A stretch of DNA of 64,000 nucleotides from Pedomonas mirosovicensis (GTDB lineage Bacteria > Pseudomonadota > Alphaproteobacteria > Sphingomonadales > Sphingomonadaceae). Of this stretch, positions 37,478 through 45,233 are shown in pieces (position 1 is the first letter of the stretch; every line of letters begins with the position of its first letter). The position numbers and the translations under genes were made by a program. The stretch lies in contig NZ_JAKFIA010000001.1 of NCBI RefSeq assembly GCF_022569295.1, forward strand, positions 635,001 through 699,000, in the 5' to 3' direction. Under the pieces are notes generated by a model. It was not told where the DNA came from. It did no database searches and saw nothing but the letters and a program-made list of their open reading frames with translations.

Positions 37478-40400
37478 CTTCCGCCTCACGCCCGAACAGG
37501 CCTCGGCGGCGGACCCTACGGCTCCGGTGTGGGTGTCGGCCTCGGCCGGGTCCGGCAAGACGCAGGTGCTGACCGCCCGCGTGTTGCGCCTGCTGCTGCA
37601 GGACGTAAAACCGGAATCCATCCTCTGCATCACCTTCACCAAGGCGGCGGCCGCCGAAATGGCGACCCGCGTGTTCAAGGTGCTGGGCGACTGGGCGCGG
37701 GCGAGCGACGACCAGCTCCGTGCAGAATTTGAAGGCCTGGGCGAGATTCCGTCCCCCCAGCGTCTGGCGCGTGCCCGTACGCTGTTCGCCCGCTGCCTTG
37801 ATGCGGAAGGCGGGCTGAAAATCCAGACCTTGCACGCCTTCGCCCAGTCTTTGCTTGCCAACTTTCCCTTGGAGGCGGGCATCGCGCCGGGCTTCTCGAC
37901 GCTCGATGATCGCACGGCGGCGGAGGCTGTCCGCACCGTGATGACCGCCGAGCTTTCCCGCGCCGCGCGGCAGGGGGACCATCGCCTGCTGGAAGATGTG
38001 GCCTGCATTTCCGTCGCGGCGGGCGACCAGAAGTTCATGTCCATCGTCGGCGAACTCATCCGGCAGGGGCCGCGCATCCTCGCCTTTGCGGGGCAGGGCG
38101 GCATGCGGGGCATTGAGCCGCGCCTGCGGGCGCTGTTCAAGCTGCCGCGCGAGGGCACGCCGACCGACTGGCTGGCGAGCCGGCTGACCGACGACGAGAT
38201 TGCAGCGCTAGAATTGCCGCGCCTTGCCGAAAGCTGGAAGCATGGCGCGGCGGGCGATCAGGACAAGGCGGCCCGCCTGCAACTCTGGCTGGCGCAGGAG
38301 GCGTATGATCGCGCCATCGGGTTCGATGCTTTCCGGGGCCTGTTCTTCAGCGAGTCCACCGGCAAGCCCTTCGCCAAGCTGGCCACCAAGGGCGCGATTA
38401 CCTTCGATCCCGCCATCACGGAGGTGGCCGAGCAGGCCCTGAACCGCGTGGCGGAGCTGCAAGATACGGTCGCCCGCTTCCGCGCGGTGGATACGGCCGC
38501 CTGCTACCTGCGCTTCGGCTTCACGCTGGCCGCGGCGATGGATGCCTACAAGGCGAGAGTCGGCGCGCTCGGCTTCGATGACCTCATCGCCCGCGCCGCC
38601 CGGCTGCTCACCGCCGAGGGCGCGGCCCAGTGGGTGCGCTACAAGCTGGACATGTCCATCGACCACGTGCTGGTCGACGAGGCGCAGGACACCAACGCGG
38701 ACCAGTGGGCGATCGTGCGCGCGCTGACCGAAGAGTTCTTCGCCGGGCTCGGCACGCACGAGCCGGGCCGCACGGTCTTTGCCGTGGGTGATCTCAAGCA
38801 GGCGATCTTCGGCTTCCAGGGGTCGGACCCCGCCACCTTCATCGAGGCGGAGCAGCGCTACGCGCAGGAGGCCGAAGCGGTGGGGGCGGAGCTGCGGCGC
38901 GTGCCGCTCGATCGCTCCTTCCGCTCGGTCGAGGCCGTGCTCAAGCTCGTGGATGCCGCCATCAACCAGCTGGGCCCACAGGCGCTGGGCATTCGCGAGG
39001 CGCACCCGCATGTCGCCTCTCGCGCCGGGCAGACCGGCATGGTCGCCCTCTGGCCCGCCATCGAGCCGACGGAGGCGGAGGAAGAAGAGGGCGAGAACGG
39101 CAACGGCTCCAACGGCGCTGCCGCCGAAATGGGCTGGCAGCCGCCCGCCGAGCGCAAGCTGGCCGAGAAAATCGCCCATCAGATCGCGGACTGGATTCGC
39201 AGCGGCGAGGAGCTGGAAGCGCGCCGCCGCCCGGTGCGCCCCGGCGATATTCTCGTGCTGGTGCGGAAACGCAGCGAGTTCGTGCGCGCCCTTGTGGCGG
39301 AACTGGCCCACCTGCGCGTGCCGGTGGCGGGCGTTGACCGCATGATGCTGGCCGTGCCCCTTGTGGTGCGGGACATCCTCTCCCTCATCCGCTTCGCCCT
39401 GCTGCCGGACGATGACCTGACGCTGGCCGAGGTGCTCAAGTCCCCCTTCATCGGCTGGGACGAGAGCCAACTGTTCGATCTGGCCCACGGGCGCGGCGAG
39501 GCCTCGTTGTGGACCGAACTGAAGCGCTGGGCCGAGACCGGCGAGACCAAGTCCGCCAAGGCCTACGACCGTCTGCACGACGTGCTGGCGATTGCGGACT
39601 GGGCCCCGCCTTACGAGTTTCTGGAAATCGTGCTCTCCGACCTCGGCGGGCGCAACCGGGCTTTGGGGCGCTTCGGCCCACAGGCGCGTGACCCGCTCGA
39701 CATGCTGATGGAAGCGGCGCTGGCCTACGAGCGGGACTTCCCGCCCTCGCTGCAAGGCTTCCTCGACTGGCTGGAGCGCGGCGATATCGAGGTGAAGCGC
39801 GATCCCGAGGCCGCCCGCGACGAGGTGCGGGTGATGACCGTGCACGGCGCGAAGGGCTTGCAAGCGCCGATCGTCATTCTGGCGGACGCCTATGCGCTGC
39901 CGGACGAGAAGAACCCCATGGTGCCCATTTCGGCGCAGGAGGGGACGGTTCCCATCTGGTACGGCGGCAAGAGTTACGCCGTCGGGCCGGTCAGCCAGTC
40001 CATCGAGGCCATCCGCGAGAAACAGGCGCAGGAACACGCCCGCCTCCTCTACGTGGCCCTCACCCGCGCGGAGGACCGGCTGTATGTGGCCGGGTGGAAG
40101 CCGCGCCGGCAGATTACCCGCACGCTGACGCCGTGGTACGAAACCGTGGCCTCGGCGCTTGACGAGCTTGGCGCGCAACCACAGGATGATCCCCTGTGGC
40201 GCGACTATGGCGAGGTGCGCGCGTTCCGGCTGGAAGGGCCGAACGTCCACCTCGATCGGCCGGGCGAGGGGGATGTGGCTCCCGCGCTGGAACTGCCCGC
40301 CTGGGCCCGCTCACCCGCCGGGGCCGAGCCGCGCCCGCCGCGCCCGCTCGCTCCCAGCCAGGTGGCAACGGTGCCCGAGCCGCCCGCCGGCTCGCCGCTG

Positions 40401-40919
40401 GAAGCGGGCACGCCCGCCGCCCGGCGCGGCACGCTCATCCACCGGCTGCTGGAGCGGCTGCCCGTAACGCCCGAGGACGCGCGGGAAGAGGTCGCCCGCC
40501 GCTGGCTGGAGCGCTGCGCGGCCGACCTTACGTGGGAAGCGCGAGAGGAGATCATCGGCACCGTGCTCCGCACCCTGCGCGACCCCGACATCAACGCCCT
40601 GTTCGGCCCCGATGCGCTGGCGGAAATTCCGCTCTCGGCGGTGATCGAGGGCCGGGTGTTCTCCGGCCAGGTGGACCGGCTGATCGTGAAGGACGGAGTG
40701 GTGCTGGTCGTTGATATCAAGACCGGCGCGCAGGTGCCCGCCACTGCGGAGGAGACGCCGCTCGCCTATCTCCAGCAGATGGGGGCTTATCGGGCCGCGC
40801 TCACCCGCATGTTCGAGGGCAAGACCATCGAGGCCGCGTTGCTGTGGACGGCCGGTCCCACCTTGATGCCGCTTCCGGGGGCTTTGATGGAACAGGCGTT
40901 TGGGGCCATTGGTTCGTAA
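37464..40919 (+). CDS. addA: Double-strand break repair helicase-nuclease AddA
   Basis: A 1151-residue UvrD/RecB-type protein. The Walker A is SASAGSGKTQVL (about 25-36), followed by LCITFTKAAAAEMATRV. The Walker B/DEAQ motif is LVDEAQDTNADQW, motif IV includes VGDLKQAIFGFQG, and motif V/VI regions are MTVHGAKGLQAPIV and LYVALTRAEDRLYVAGW. The C-terminal RecB-like nuclease has LVVDIKTGAQVP, with the catalytic D-x-K. With AddB it resects double-strand breaks. The start at 37464 follows GGGAG and overlaps the addB end by 14 bases. Confidence 0.95.
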   Translation: MARASFRLTPEQASAADPTAPVWVSASAGSGKTQVLTARVLRLLLQDVKPESILCITFTKAAAAEMATRVFKVLGDWARASDDQLRAEFEGLGEIPSPQRLARARTLFARCLDAEGGLKIQTLHAFAQSLLANFPLEAGIAPGFSTLDDRTAAEAVRTVMTAELSRAARQGDHRLLEDVACISVAAGDQKFMSIVGELIRQGPRILAFAGQGGMRGIEPRLRALFKLPREGTPTDWLASRLTDDEIAALELPRLAESWKHGAAGDQDKAARLQLWLAQEAYDRAIGFDAFRGLFFSESTGKPFAKLATKGAITFDPAITEVAEQALNRVAELQDTVARFRAVDTAACYLRFGFTLAAAMDAYKARVGALGFDDLIARAARLLTAEGAAQWVRYKLDMSIDHVLVDEAQDTNADQWAIVRALTEEFFAGLGTHEPGRTVFAVGDLKQAIFGFQGSDPATFIEAEQRYAQEAEAVGAELRRVPLDRSFRSVEAVLKLVDAAINQLGPQALGIREAHPHVASRAGQTGMVALWPAIEPTEAEEEEGENGNGSNGAAAEMGWQPPAERKLAEKIAHQIADWIRSGEELEARRRPVRPGDILVLVRKRSEFVRALVAELAHLRVPVAGVDRMMLAVPLVVRDILSLIRFALLPDDDLTLAEVLKSPFIGWDESQLFDLAHGRGEASLWTELKRWAETGETKSAKAYDRLHDVLAIADWAPPYEFLEIVLSDLGGRNRALGRFGPQARDPLDMLMEAALAYERDFPPSLQGFLDWLERGDIEVKRDPEAARDEVRVMTVHGAKGLQAPIVILADAYALPDEKNPMVPISAQEGTVPIWYGGKSYAVGPVSQSIEAIREKQAQEHARLLYVALTRAEDRLYVAGWKPRRQITRTLTPWYETVASALDELGAQPQDDPLWRDYGEVRAFRLEGPNVHLDRPGEGDVAPALELPAWARSPAGAEPRPPRPLAPSQVATVPEPPAGSPLEAGTPAARRGTLIHRLLERLPVTPEDAREEVARRWLERCAADLTWEAREEIIGTVLRTLRDPDINALFGPDALAEIPLSAVIEGRVFSGQVDRLIVKDGVVLVVDIKTGAQVPATAEETPLAYLQQMGAYRAALTRMFEGKTIEAALLWTAGPTLMPLPGALMEQAFGAIGS

Positions 40920-40951
40920 GCAGAGAACGCTGCGTCCGCGCAGCACATCGC

Positions 40952-40980
40952 TTGACCGGTATCTGGCCGATACCTACGTT
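40952..40980 (+). promoter_or_regulatory. Sigma-70-type promoter of trxA
   Basis: TTGACC, 17-base spacer, TACGTT, 59 bases before the trxA ATG. The -35 box matches well, the -10 box moderately. It lies behind the addA stop, so trxA can be transcribed apart from the recombination genes. Confidence 0.45.
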
Positions 40981-41039
40981 GCATCATGAACCGACTGAAA
41001 TGAACAGGTTTTGTGTCCGGCTTGCCCAGGAGAGTTTCC

Positions 41040-41363
41040 ATGCCGTCGATCCATGTTACCGACGATTCGTTCGAGAATGATGTTCTGAAGTCCTCGAAGC
41101 CCGTGCTGGTGGACTTCTGGGCGACGTGGTGCGGCCCGTGCCGTCAGGTCGCGCCGATCCTTGAGGAGTTGGCGGACGAAATGGCAGGGCAGGTTACCGT
41201 CGCCAAGATCGATACGGACGCGAACCCGGAAGTGCCGACCCGCTTCGGTATTCGCGGTATCCCGACCCTGATTCTGTTCCGCGACGGCAAGCCCTATGCC
41301 ACCAAGGTGGGTGCGGCGCCCAAGACCGCTCTCAAGGAGTGGCTGGAAGGCAACCTCGCCTGA
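41040..41363 (+). CDS. trxA: Thioredoxin
   Basis: A 107-residue thioredoxin with the active-site WCGPC (Cys31, Cys34) and the cis-proline loop [11 protein letters not shown] at about 72-82. It is a general cytoplasmic disulphide reductase serving ribonucleotide reductase, PAPS reductase and repair enzymes. Its ATG at 41040 follows CAGGAGAG; the upstream in-frame ATG at 41013 has no such site. A classic terminator follows. Confidence 0.97.
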   Translation: MPSIHVTDDSFENDVLKSSKPVLVDFWATWCGPCRQVAPILEELADEMAGQVTVAKIDTDANPEVPTRFGIRGIPTLILFRDGKPYATKVGAAPKTALKEWLEGNLA

Positions 41364-41387
41364 GCGGGCAACCGACCAGACCAAGAG

Positions 41388-41413
41388 GGGCGGCTGAAAG
41401 GCCGCCCTTTTTG
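41388..41413 (+). terminator. Intrinsic terminator of trxA
   Basis: GGGCGGC-TGAAAG-GCCGCCC followed by TTTTTGTTT, 24 bases behind the stop: a textbook rho-independent terminator. Confidence 0.92.
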
Positions 41414-41429
41414 TTTGTGGATGCGAGGC

Positions 41430-41453
41430 GCAGGAGGGGGAAGTCCCTCCTGC
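41430..41453. repeat. Single GCAGGAGGG-type hairpin between trxA and the GST gene
   Basis: GCAGGAGGG and CCCTCCTGC pair around GGAAGT. It lies at the 3' end of the minus-strand GST gene, convergent with trxA. The arms are those of the terminal hairpin of copy B (16451-16475). Confidence 0.65.
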
Positions 41454-41472
41454 AAAAAGCGTTGCGGTATTC

Positions 41473-42105
41473 TCACGCCCGCGAGGCCGGACGCGCCGAG
41501 ACTGTCTCGAACCAGCGATGGATATGGGCGTGCTGTTCGCCCGGCGTTTCCTTGATCCAGCGGGCGAAGGTAAGTGTCACGAAGGCGGTGATGTCGGCGA
41601 TGGTGAAGCGGTCACCCGCTACGTAGTCCGATTCGCCGAGGCGCTTGTCGAGCATATCGAAGAAGCGGTGGGTGAGCATCAGGCCGCGTTCCACCAGCGG
41701 AGCCAGCTGCTCGGTCGGCTCCGGGCAACCCGCCACGGACCGGTTGGCAAACACCGGCGTGCTGTTGCGGAAGGCCAGCGCCACGGAGGCGAGGCCGTCG
41801 AACTCCACGCGGCGCTGCCAGCAGTCGATCAGCGCCTTCTCCTTCGCATCCTGCCCCAGCAGGTTCGGCTCGGGATGAAGTTCCTCGAAGTAGCGGCAGA
41901 TGGAGACCGATTCGTCGATCACCGTGCCGTCATCCAGCACCAGCGTTGGAATGAGGCCGCGCGGGTTGATGGCAAGATACTCCGGCTTCAGGTTCTCGCC
42001 GCTTGCCAGGTCGATCTGCTGCGTCTCGACCGTCATTCCCTTCTCTGCCAGAAACCAACGCACGCGCCGCGCATTGGGCGCTTTCTCCAGCTCGTAAAGC
42101 TTCAT
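41473..42105 (-). CDS. Glutathione S-transferase
   Basis: A 210-residue cytosolic GST. The N-terminal thioredoxin-like domain (MKLYELEKAPNARRVRWFL) has the glutathione-binding NPRGLIPTLVLDDG and the DESVSICRYFEE segment. The helical C-terminal domain contains DRFTIADITAFVTL, the conserved folding motif. The substrate is not predictable. The start at 42105 follows AAAGGAAAG; the longer frame upstream is not GST-like. It stands alone, convergent with trxA. Confidence 0.92.
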   Translation of the reverse strand: MKLYELEKAPNARRVRWFLAEKGMTVETQQIDLASGENLKPEYLAINPRGLIPTLVLDDGTVIDESVSICRYFEELHPEPNLLGQDAKEKALIDCWQRRVEFDGLASVALAFRNSTPVFANRSVAGCPEPTEQLAPLVERGLMLTHRFFDMLDKRLGESDYVAGDRFTIADITAFVTLTFARWIKETPGEQHAHIHRWFETVSARPASRA

Positions 42106-42434
42106 TGGCTTTCCTTTCCCCATGTCTGGTGATGGTGAGCCTAACCCGGCTGCGCGGAGGAATAAAGCGTGTATATGCAGGTATCGACCATTATTCCTTT
42201 TGGGTGGCTTTTCATAACGGAGGGCGCCGGTGGAAAATGCTCTGGCGTGCGGCAGGGGTTCGTGATAAGCGCCGCCAAAATTCATGCCCCTTTGGGATAA
42301 ACGTTGATGATCCACCTGGCTGGCCCGCGTCTGGCGCTCCTCCGACGACAGTAAGTCGTCTCCTCTCCGCAGCCCGCTGCGGCTGCGGTCTGCCATGCCC
42401 TGTTTTTTGCCTGCCAGAAAGATCACAACCCTCA
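42106..42434. other. Divergent intergenic region between GST and acetyltransferase genes
   Basis: 329 bases with no gene that I can support. It holds two adjacent stems on the plus strand, GACGAC/GTCGTC (about 42344-42361) and CCGCAGCC/GGCTGCGG (about 42376-42395), in the leader of the acetyltransferase gene. It must also contain the promoters of both genes, which I cannot place with confidence. Confidence 0.35.
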
Positions 42435-42968
42435 ATGCACATTCGCCAGACGACGGCCGAAGACCGGCCGGAGATCGAACAGCTGCTGGACACCGCCTTC
42501 GGCCCGGACCGGCACCTTCGTACCGCCTACCGGCTGCGCGAGGGCTCGGCGCCAATCGATGCCCTCTGCTTCGTCGCGCGCCGCGAGGATGGCGAATGCA
42601 ACGGCCACCTGTGCGCCACCATCGAGTTCTGGCCCATCGAGATCGCCTGCCGGAGCACCGGCGCGCGGCTCCCCGCCCTGCTGCTGGGCCCCATCGCCGT
42701 GGCGGAAGACTGCCGGGGCAAGGGCCTCGGCGGTGACCTCATCCGCCTCGGGCTGGTGGAGGCGCAAGCGCTCGGCCACACCCTCGTGCTGCTGGTGGGC
42801 GACCCGGAATATTACAGCCGCTTCGGCTTCTCCAACACCGCCACCGCCAACTGGGGCATGCCCGGCCCGGTTGAACAACGGCGGCTGATGGTACGGGCGA
42901 GCGACCCCTCGCTCACTCTGCCGGTTGAGGCGGACGTACAAGCCCCGCTGCGCGCGGCAGCGGAATAA
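42435..42968 (+). CDS. GNAT-family N-acetyltransferase (YhbS-like)
   Basis: A 177-residue single-domain acetyltransferase. The acetyl-CoA motif is LLLGPIAVAEDCRGKGLGGDLIRLGL (about 75-100; the key part is C-R-G-K-G-L-G). The later LVLLVGDPEYYSRFGFS is the YhbS-type motif B. Substrate unknown. It is convergent with the large membrane-protein operon, with copy E of the palindromic family between. Confidence 0.88.
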   Translation: MHIRQTTAEDRPEIEQLLDTAFGPDRHLRTAYRLREGSAPIDALCFVARREDGECNGHLCATIEFWPIEIACRSTGARLPALLLGPIAVAEDCRGKGLGGDLIRLGLVEAQALGHTLVLLVGDPEYYSRFGFSNTATANWGMPGPVEQRRLMVRASDPSLTLPVEADVQAPLRAAAE

Positions 42969-42993
42969 GGCGTGTGCTCAGGAAGTGAGCTTT

Positions 42994-43176
42994 GCAGGGG
43001 GTCTATAACCCCCTGCGACCCCCATTCGTTTTTCGGGCCGCGTTTCCAGCGCCCACCTGGCACACATCCCAATAAAAAGAATTATCGGGCCGTGTCCTTC
43101 CTCCAGCGGGTGCGCCAGCATGACCGGGTGCGTCCCTGAAAACGAATGGGGTCGCAGGGGACCCAGGTCTCCTGCA
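42994..43176. repeat. Palindromic intergenic element, copy E (clearest inverted ends)
   Basis: Hairpin GCAGGGGGT-CTATA-ACCCCCTGC (42994-43016) is followed by GACCCCCATTCGTTTTTCGGG. At the other end CCCTGAAAACGAATGGGGTC reads back as nearly the same sequence, and hairpin GCAGGGGACC-CA-GGTCTCCTGC (43155-43176) closes the element. The interior of about 105 bases contains GGGCCG twice and may be a second, nested arm. It lies between convergent genes. Confidence 0.8.
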
Positions 43177-43202
43177 AGAAATAAAAAATCTCTCAAAGAG
43201 AA

Positions 43203-45233
43203 TTACCGTCGCCGTTCCGCGACCCATGCCACGCCGAGGGCGACGGCGAGCAGGCTCCACAGCACCAGCGGGGGAATCAGGGGTTCCTCGCGCACGCCCA
43301 GCAGCGCGCCGCCGCCGTTGCGGATGAGGCCGAGCCAGCTGCCGCCCGCCTGCGGGCGACCGGCCTCAAGGCGGCGGAGGGAGGGCGTGCCGTCCGCCAG
43401 CCAGAAGACGCCGCCGCCGGTTGCCTTTGCGAGGCTGGCGAGGGGTTCGGGGCGGGGGCGCACTTCCTGCCGCTCCGGCCCTGCGCCGACGAGGGCGAAG
43501 GTGCGCCGCTTGCCGCTCTCGATGCGGTAGAGGCCGGGCACGGGGGCGGGCACGGTGAGGTGGGCGAGGCCTTGGGCATCCACCTTGGGGTCGAGGCGCT
43601 GCGGCGCGCCTTGCGGCGGGGTGATGGTGACGGGTTCGGGCTCGGCCATGGAGCGCACCGTCACCTCCAGCCGGTCGCCACCGACGCCGCGGGCGGAGAG
43701 CTGTTCCTCCTCCAGGTCCGGCTCCTGCATCAGCCAGTGGACGAGGCGGGTGAGGAGCGCATCGCGCGGGCCGCCGCCATCAACTCCCCGGCCCCAACGC
43801 CACACGTCCAGCGCCAGCAGCACGCCGACCCGCCCGCGCCCCTGCCGGTCGATCACAAGGAGCGGCGCATTGCCGGGGCCAGAGAGCAGGGTGTGCCCGC
43901 GTGTGGCGGTTGCAGGCAGGCGGGTGCGCCAGCGGCCCCACGGGCGGCCAAGGCCCCATTCCTCCTCCAGCGTCGCGGTGATGGGGTGGCGCTTGCCCTC
44001 GCTTGTGACGGCGGCGCGGTAGGGCGTCGTCTCCCAGAAGCCGGTGGGCCGGGCGGGCAGCATCCGCCCGACGGAGGTGCTGCTGAGGCCGAAGGGGGCC
44101 TGATGCTCCGGCCCGGTGACGACGAGCAGCGCCCCGCCGCCCATCACATAGTCGCTGATGGCGTCGAAATAGGCGGGCGAGAGCAGGTCCAGCTGGTCGA
44201 AGCGGTCGAGCACGATGAGGTCGAACCGGCGCAGGCGCTGCTCGAACAGCTGCTCGACCGGGAAGGGGATGAGCGAGAGTTCTTCCGTCGGCGTCGGGTC
44301 GAAGGAGGAGGGCAGGCGCAGGATGGTGAAGTGCACCGTGTCCAGCGCCGCATCCAGCGTCAGGATATCCCGCCACATGCGGGTGGAAAGGCTCGGCGCG
44401 CCGGAGACCAGGAGCACCGCCAGCCGGTCGCGCACGCCGTTGAGGCGCACGAGCGCGGCGTTGTTGGCGATCACCTGCTCGCCGGGGGCGGGGGGCACGC
44501 TGGCGGTGACGATGGCAGGCCCGCGCCGGGCCATCTTGATGGCGAGGCGGGCGCGACCCTTGGCATCCGTCGCCACCGGCTGCTGGGGCTGGCCGTCGAT
44601 GCTCCAGTTGACCGGCAGGCCCGCCGGGCCGCCTTCCACCCGCACGGTGACGTGGGCGATCTGCCCGACGACCGCGTAGGGCGGGCTGGCTTCCACCACC
44701 ATGCGGCGGTCGACCATGTTGCGGTCCCCCGCCAGCAGCACGTGCACCGGCTTGCCCTCGGGCAGCACGGGCGGCTGTTCCTTGCCCACAATGCCGTCGC
44801 TGATAACGACCGCGCCCGCCAGCCGGTCGGCCGAGGTCTGGCCGATGGCGCGGCCGATCTCGTCCATCAGCCCGGTGCCGCCATTGGCGAGGGGCCGCCC
44901 TTCGGTTTCCACCACCCGCCAGCGCAGGTCGGGGCCGCTGGCCTCGCGCAGGGCCTTGAGCGCGGCGGCGGCCTCGGCCCGGCGGTTGCCGATGTTCATG
45001 CTGTCGGAAGTGTCCACCACCGCCACCGCGATGTCGGGCTCGGCGCGGCGCTCCTCGATACGGGTAATGGGGCGGGCGAGAATGGCAAAGGCGATGACGG
45101 CGACAAGAAGGCGCGCCGCGCCTGTCAGCCAGCGCCGCCGCCACAGGGCAACGAGGCCGGGCAGCGCCAGCAGGACGACCAGCAGCCACAGCGCCCATGC
45201 AGGAATGAGGGAATCGAGCGCCAGCGCGGTCAT
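43203..45233 (-). CDS. Large membrane protein with vWA-like and glutamine-amidotransferase-like regions
   Basis: A 676-residue protein. Two N-terminal membrane helices (about 10-30 and 38-58) are followed by a region with DIAVAVVDTSDSMNIG, a partial MIDAS-type D-x-S-x-S, then a long extracytoplasmic stretch, a GATase1-like Rossmann part (LIVLDRFDQLDLLSPAYFD, GGALLVVTGPEHQ at about 335-385) and a C-terminal helix (LVLWSLLAVALGVAWVAERRR). It is the last gene of the MoxR operon and overlaps the DUF4159 gene by four bases. Function unknown; such genes accompany MoxR ATPases thought to act in assembly or maturation of envelope proteins. Confidence 0.75.
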   Translation of the reverse strand: MTALALDSLIPAWALWLLVVLLALPGLVALWRRRWLTGAARLLVAVIAFAILARPITRIEERRAEPDIAVAVVDTSDSMNIGNRRAEAAAALKALREASGPDLRWRVVETEGRPLANGGTGLMDEIGRAIGQTSADRLAGAVVISDGIVGKEQPPVLPEGKPVHVLLAGDRNMVDRRMVVEASPPYAVVGQIAHVTVRVEGGPAGLPVNWSIDGQPQQPVATDAKGRARLAIKMARRGPAIVTASVPPAPGEQVIANNAALVRLNGVRDRLAVLLVSGAPSLSTRMWRDILTLDAALDTVHFTILRLPSSFDPTPTEELSLIPFPVEQLFEQRLRRFDLIVLDRFDQLDLLSPAYFDAISDYVMGGGALLVVTGPEHQAPFGLSSTSVGRMLPARPTGFWETTPYRAAVTSEGKRHPITATLEEEWGLGRPWGRWRTRLPATATRGHTLLSGPGNAPLLVIDRQGRGRVGVLLALDVWRWGRGVDGGGPRDALLTRLVHWLMQEPDLEEEQLSARGVGGDRLEVTVRSMAEPEPVTITPPQGAPQRLDPKVDAQGLAHLTVPAPVPGLYRIESGKRRTFALVGAGPERQEVRPRPEPLASLAKATGGGVFWLADGTPSLRRLEAGRPQAGGSWLGLIRNGGGALLGVREEPLIPPLVLWSLLAVALGVAWVAERRR

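Noticed and set aside
35429-38158. Very long open frame (909 codons) antisense to addB and addA
   Set aside because: It is a mirror of the GC-rich coding frame opposite: its product is low-complexity Arg/Gln/Ala/Gly-rich with no family resemblance, and addA/addB motifs are clear on the plus strand.
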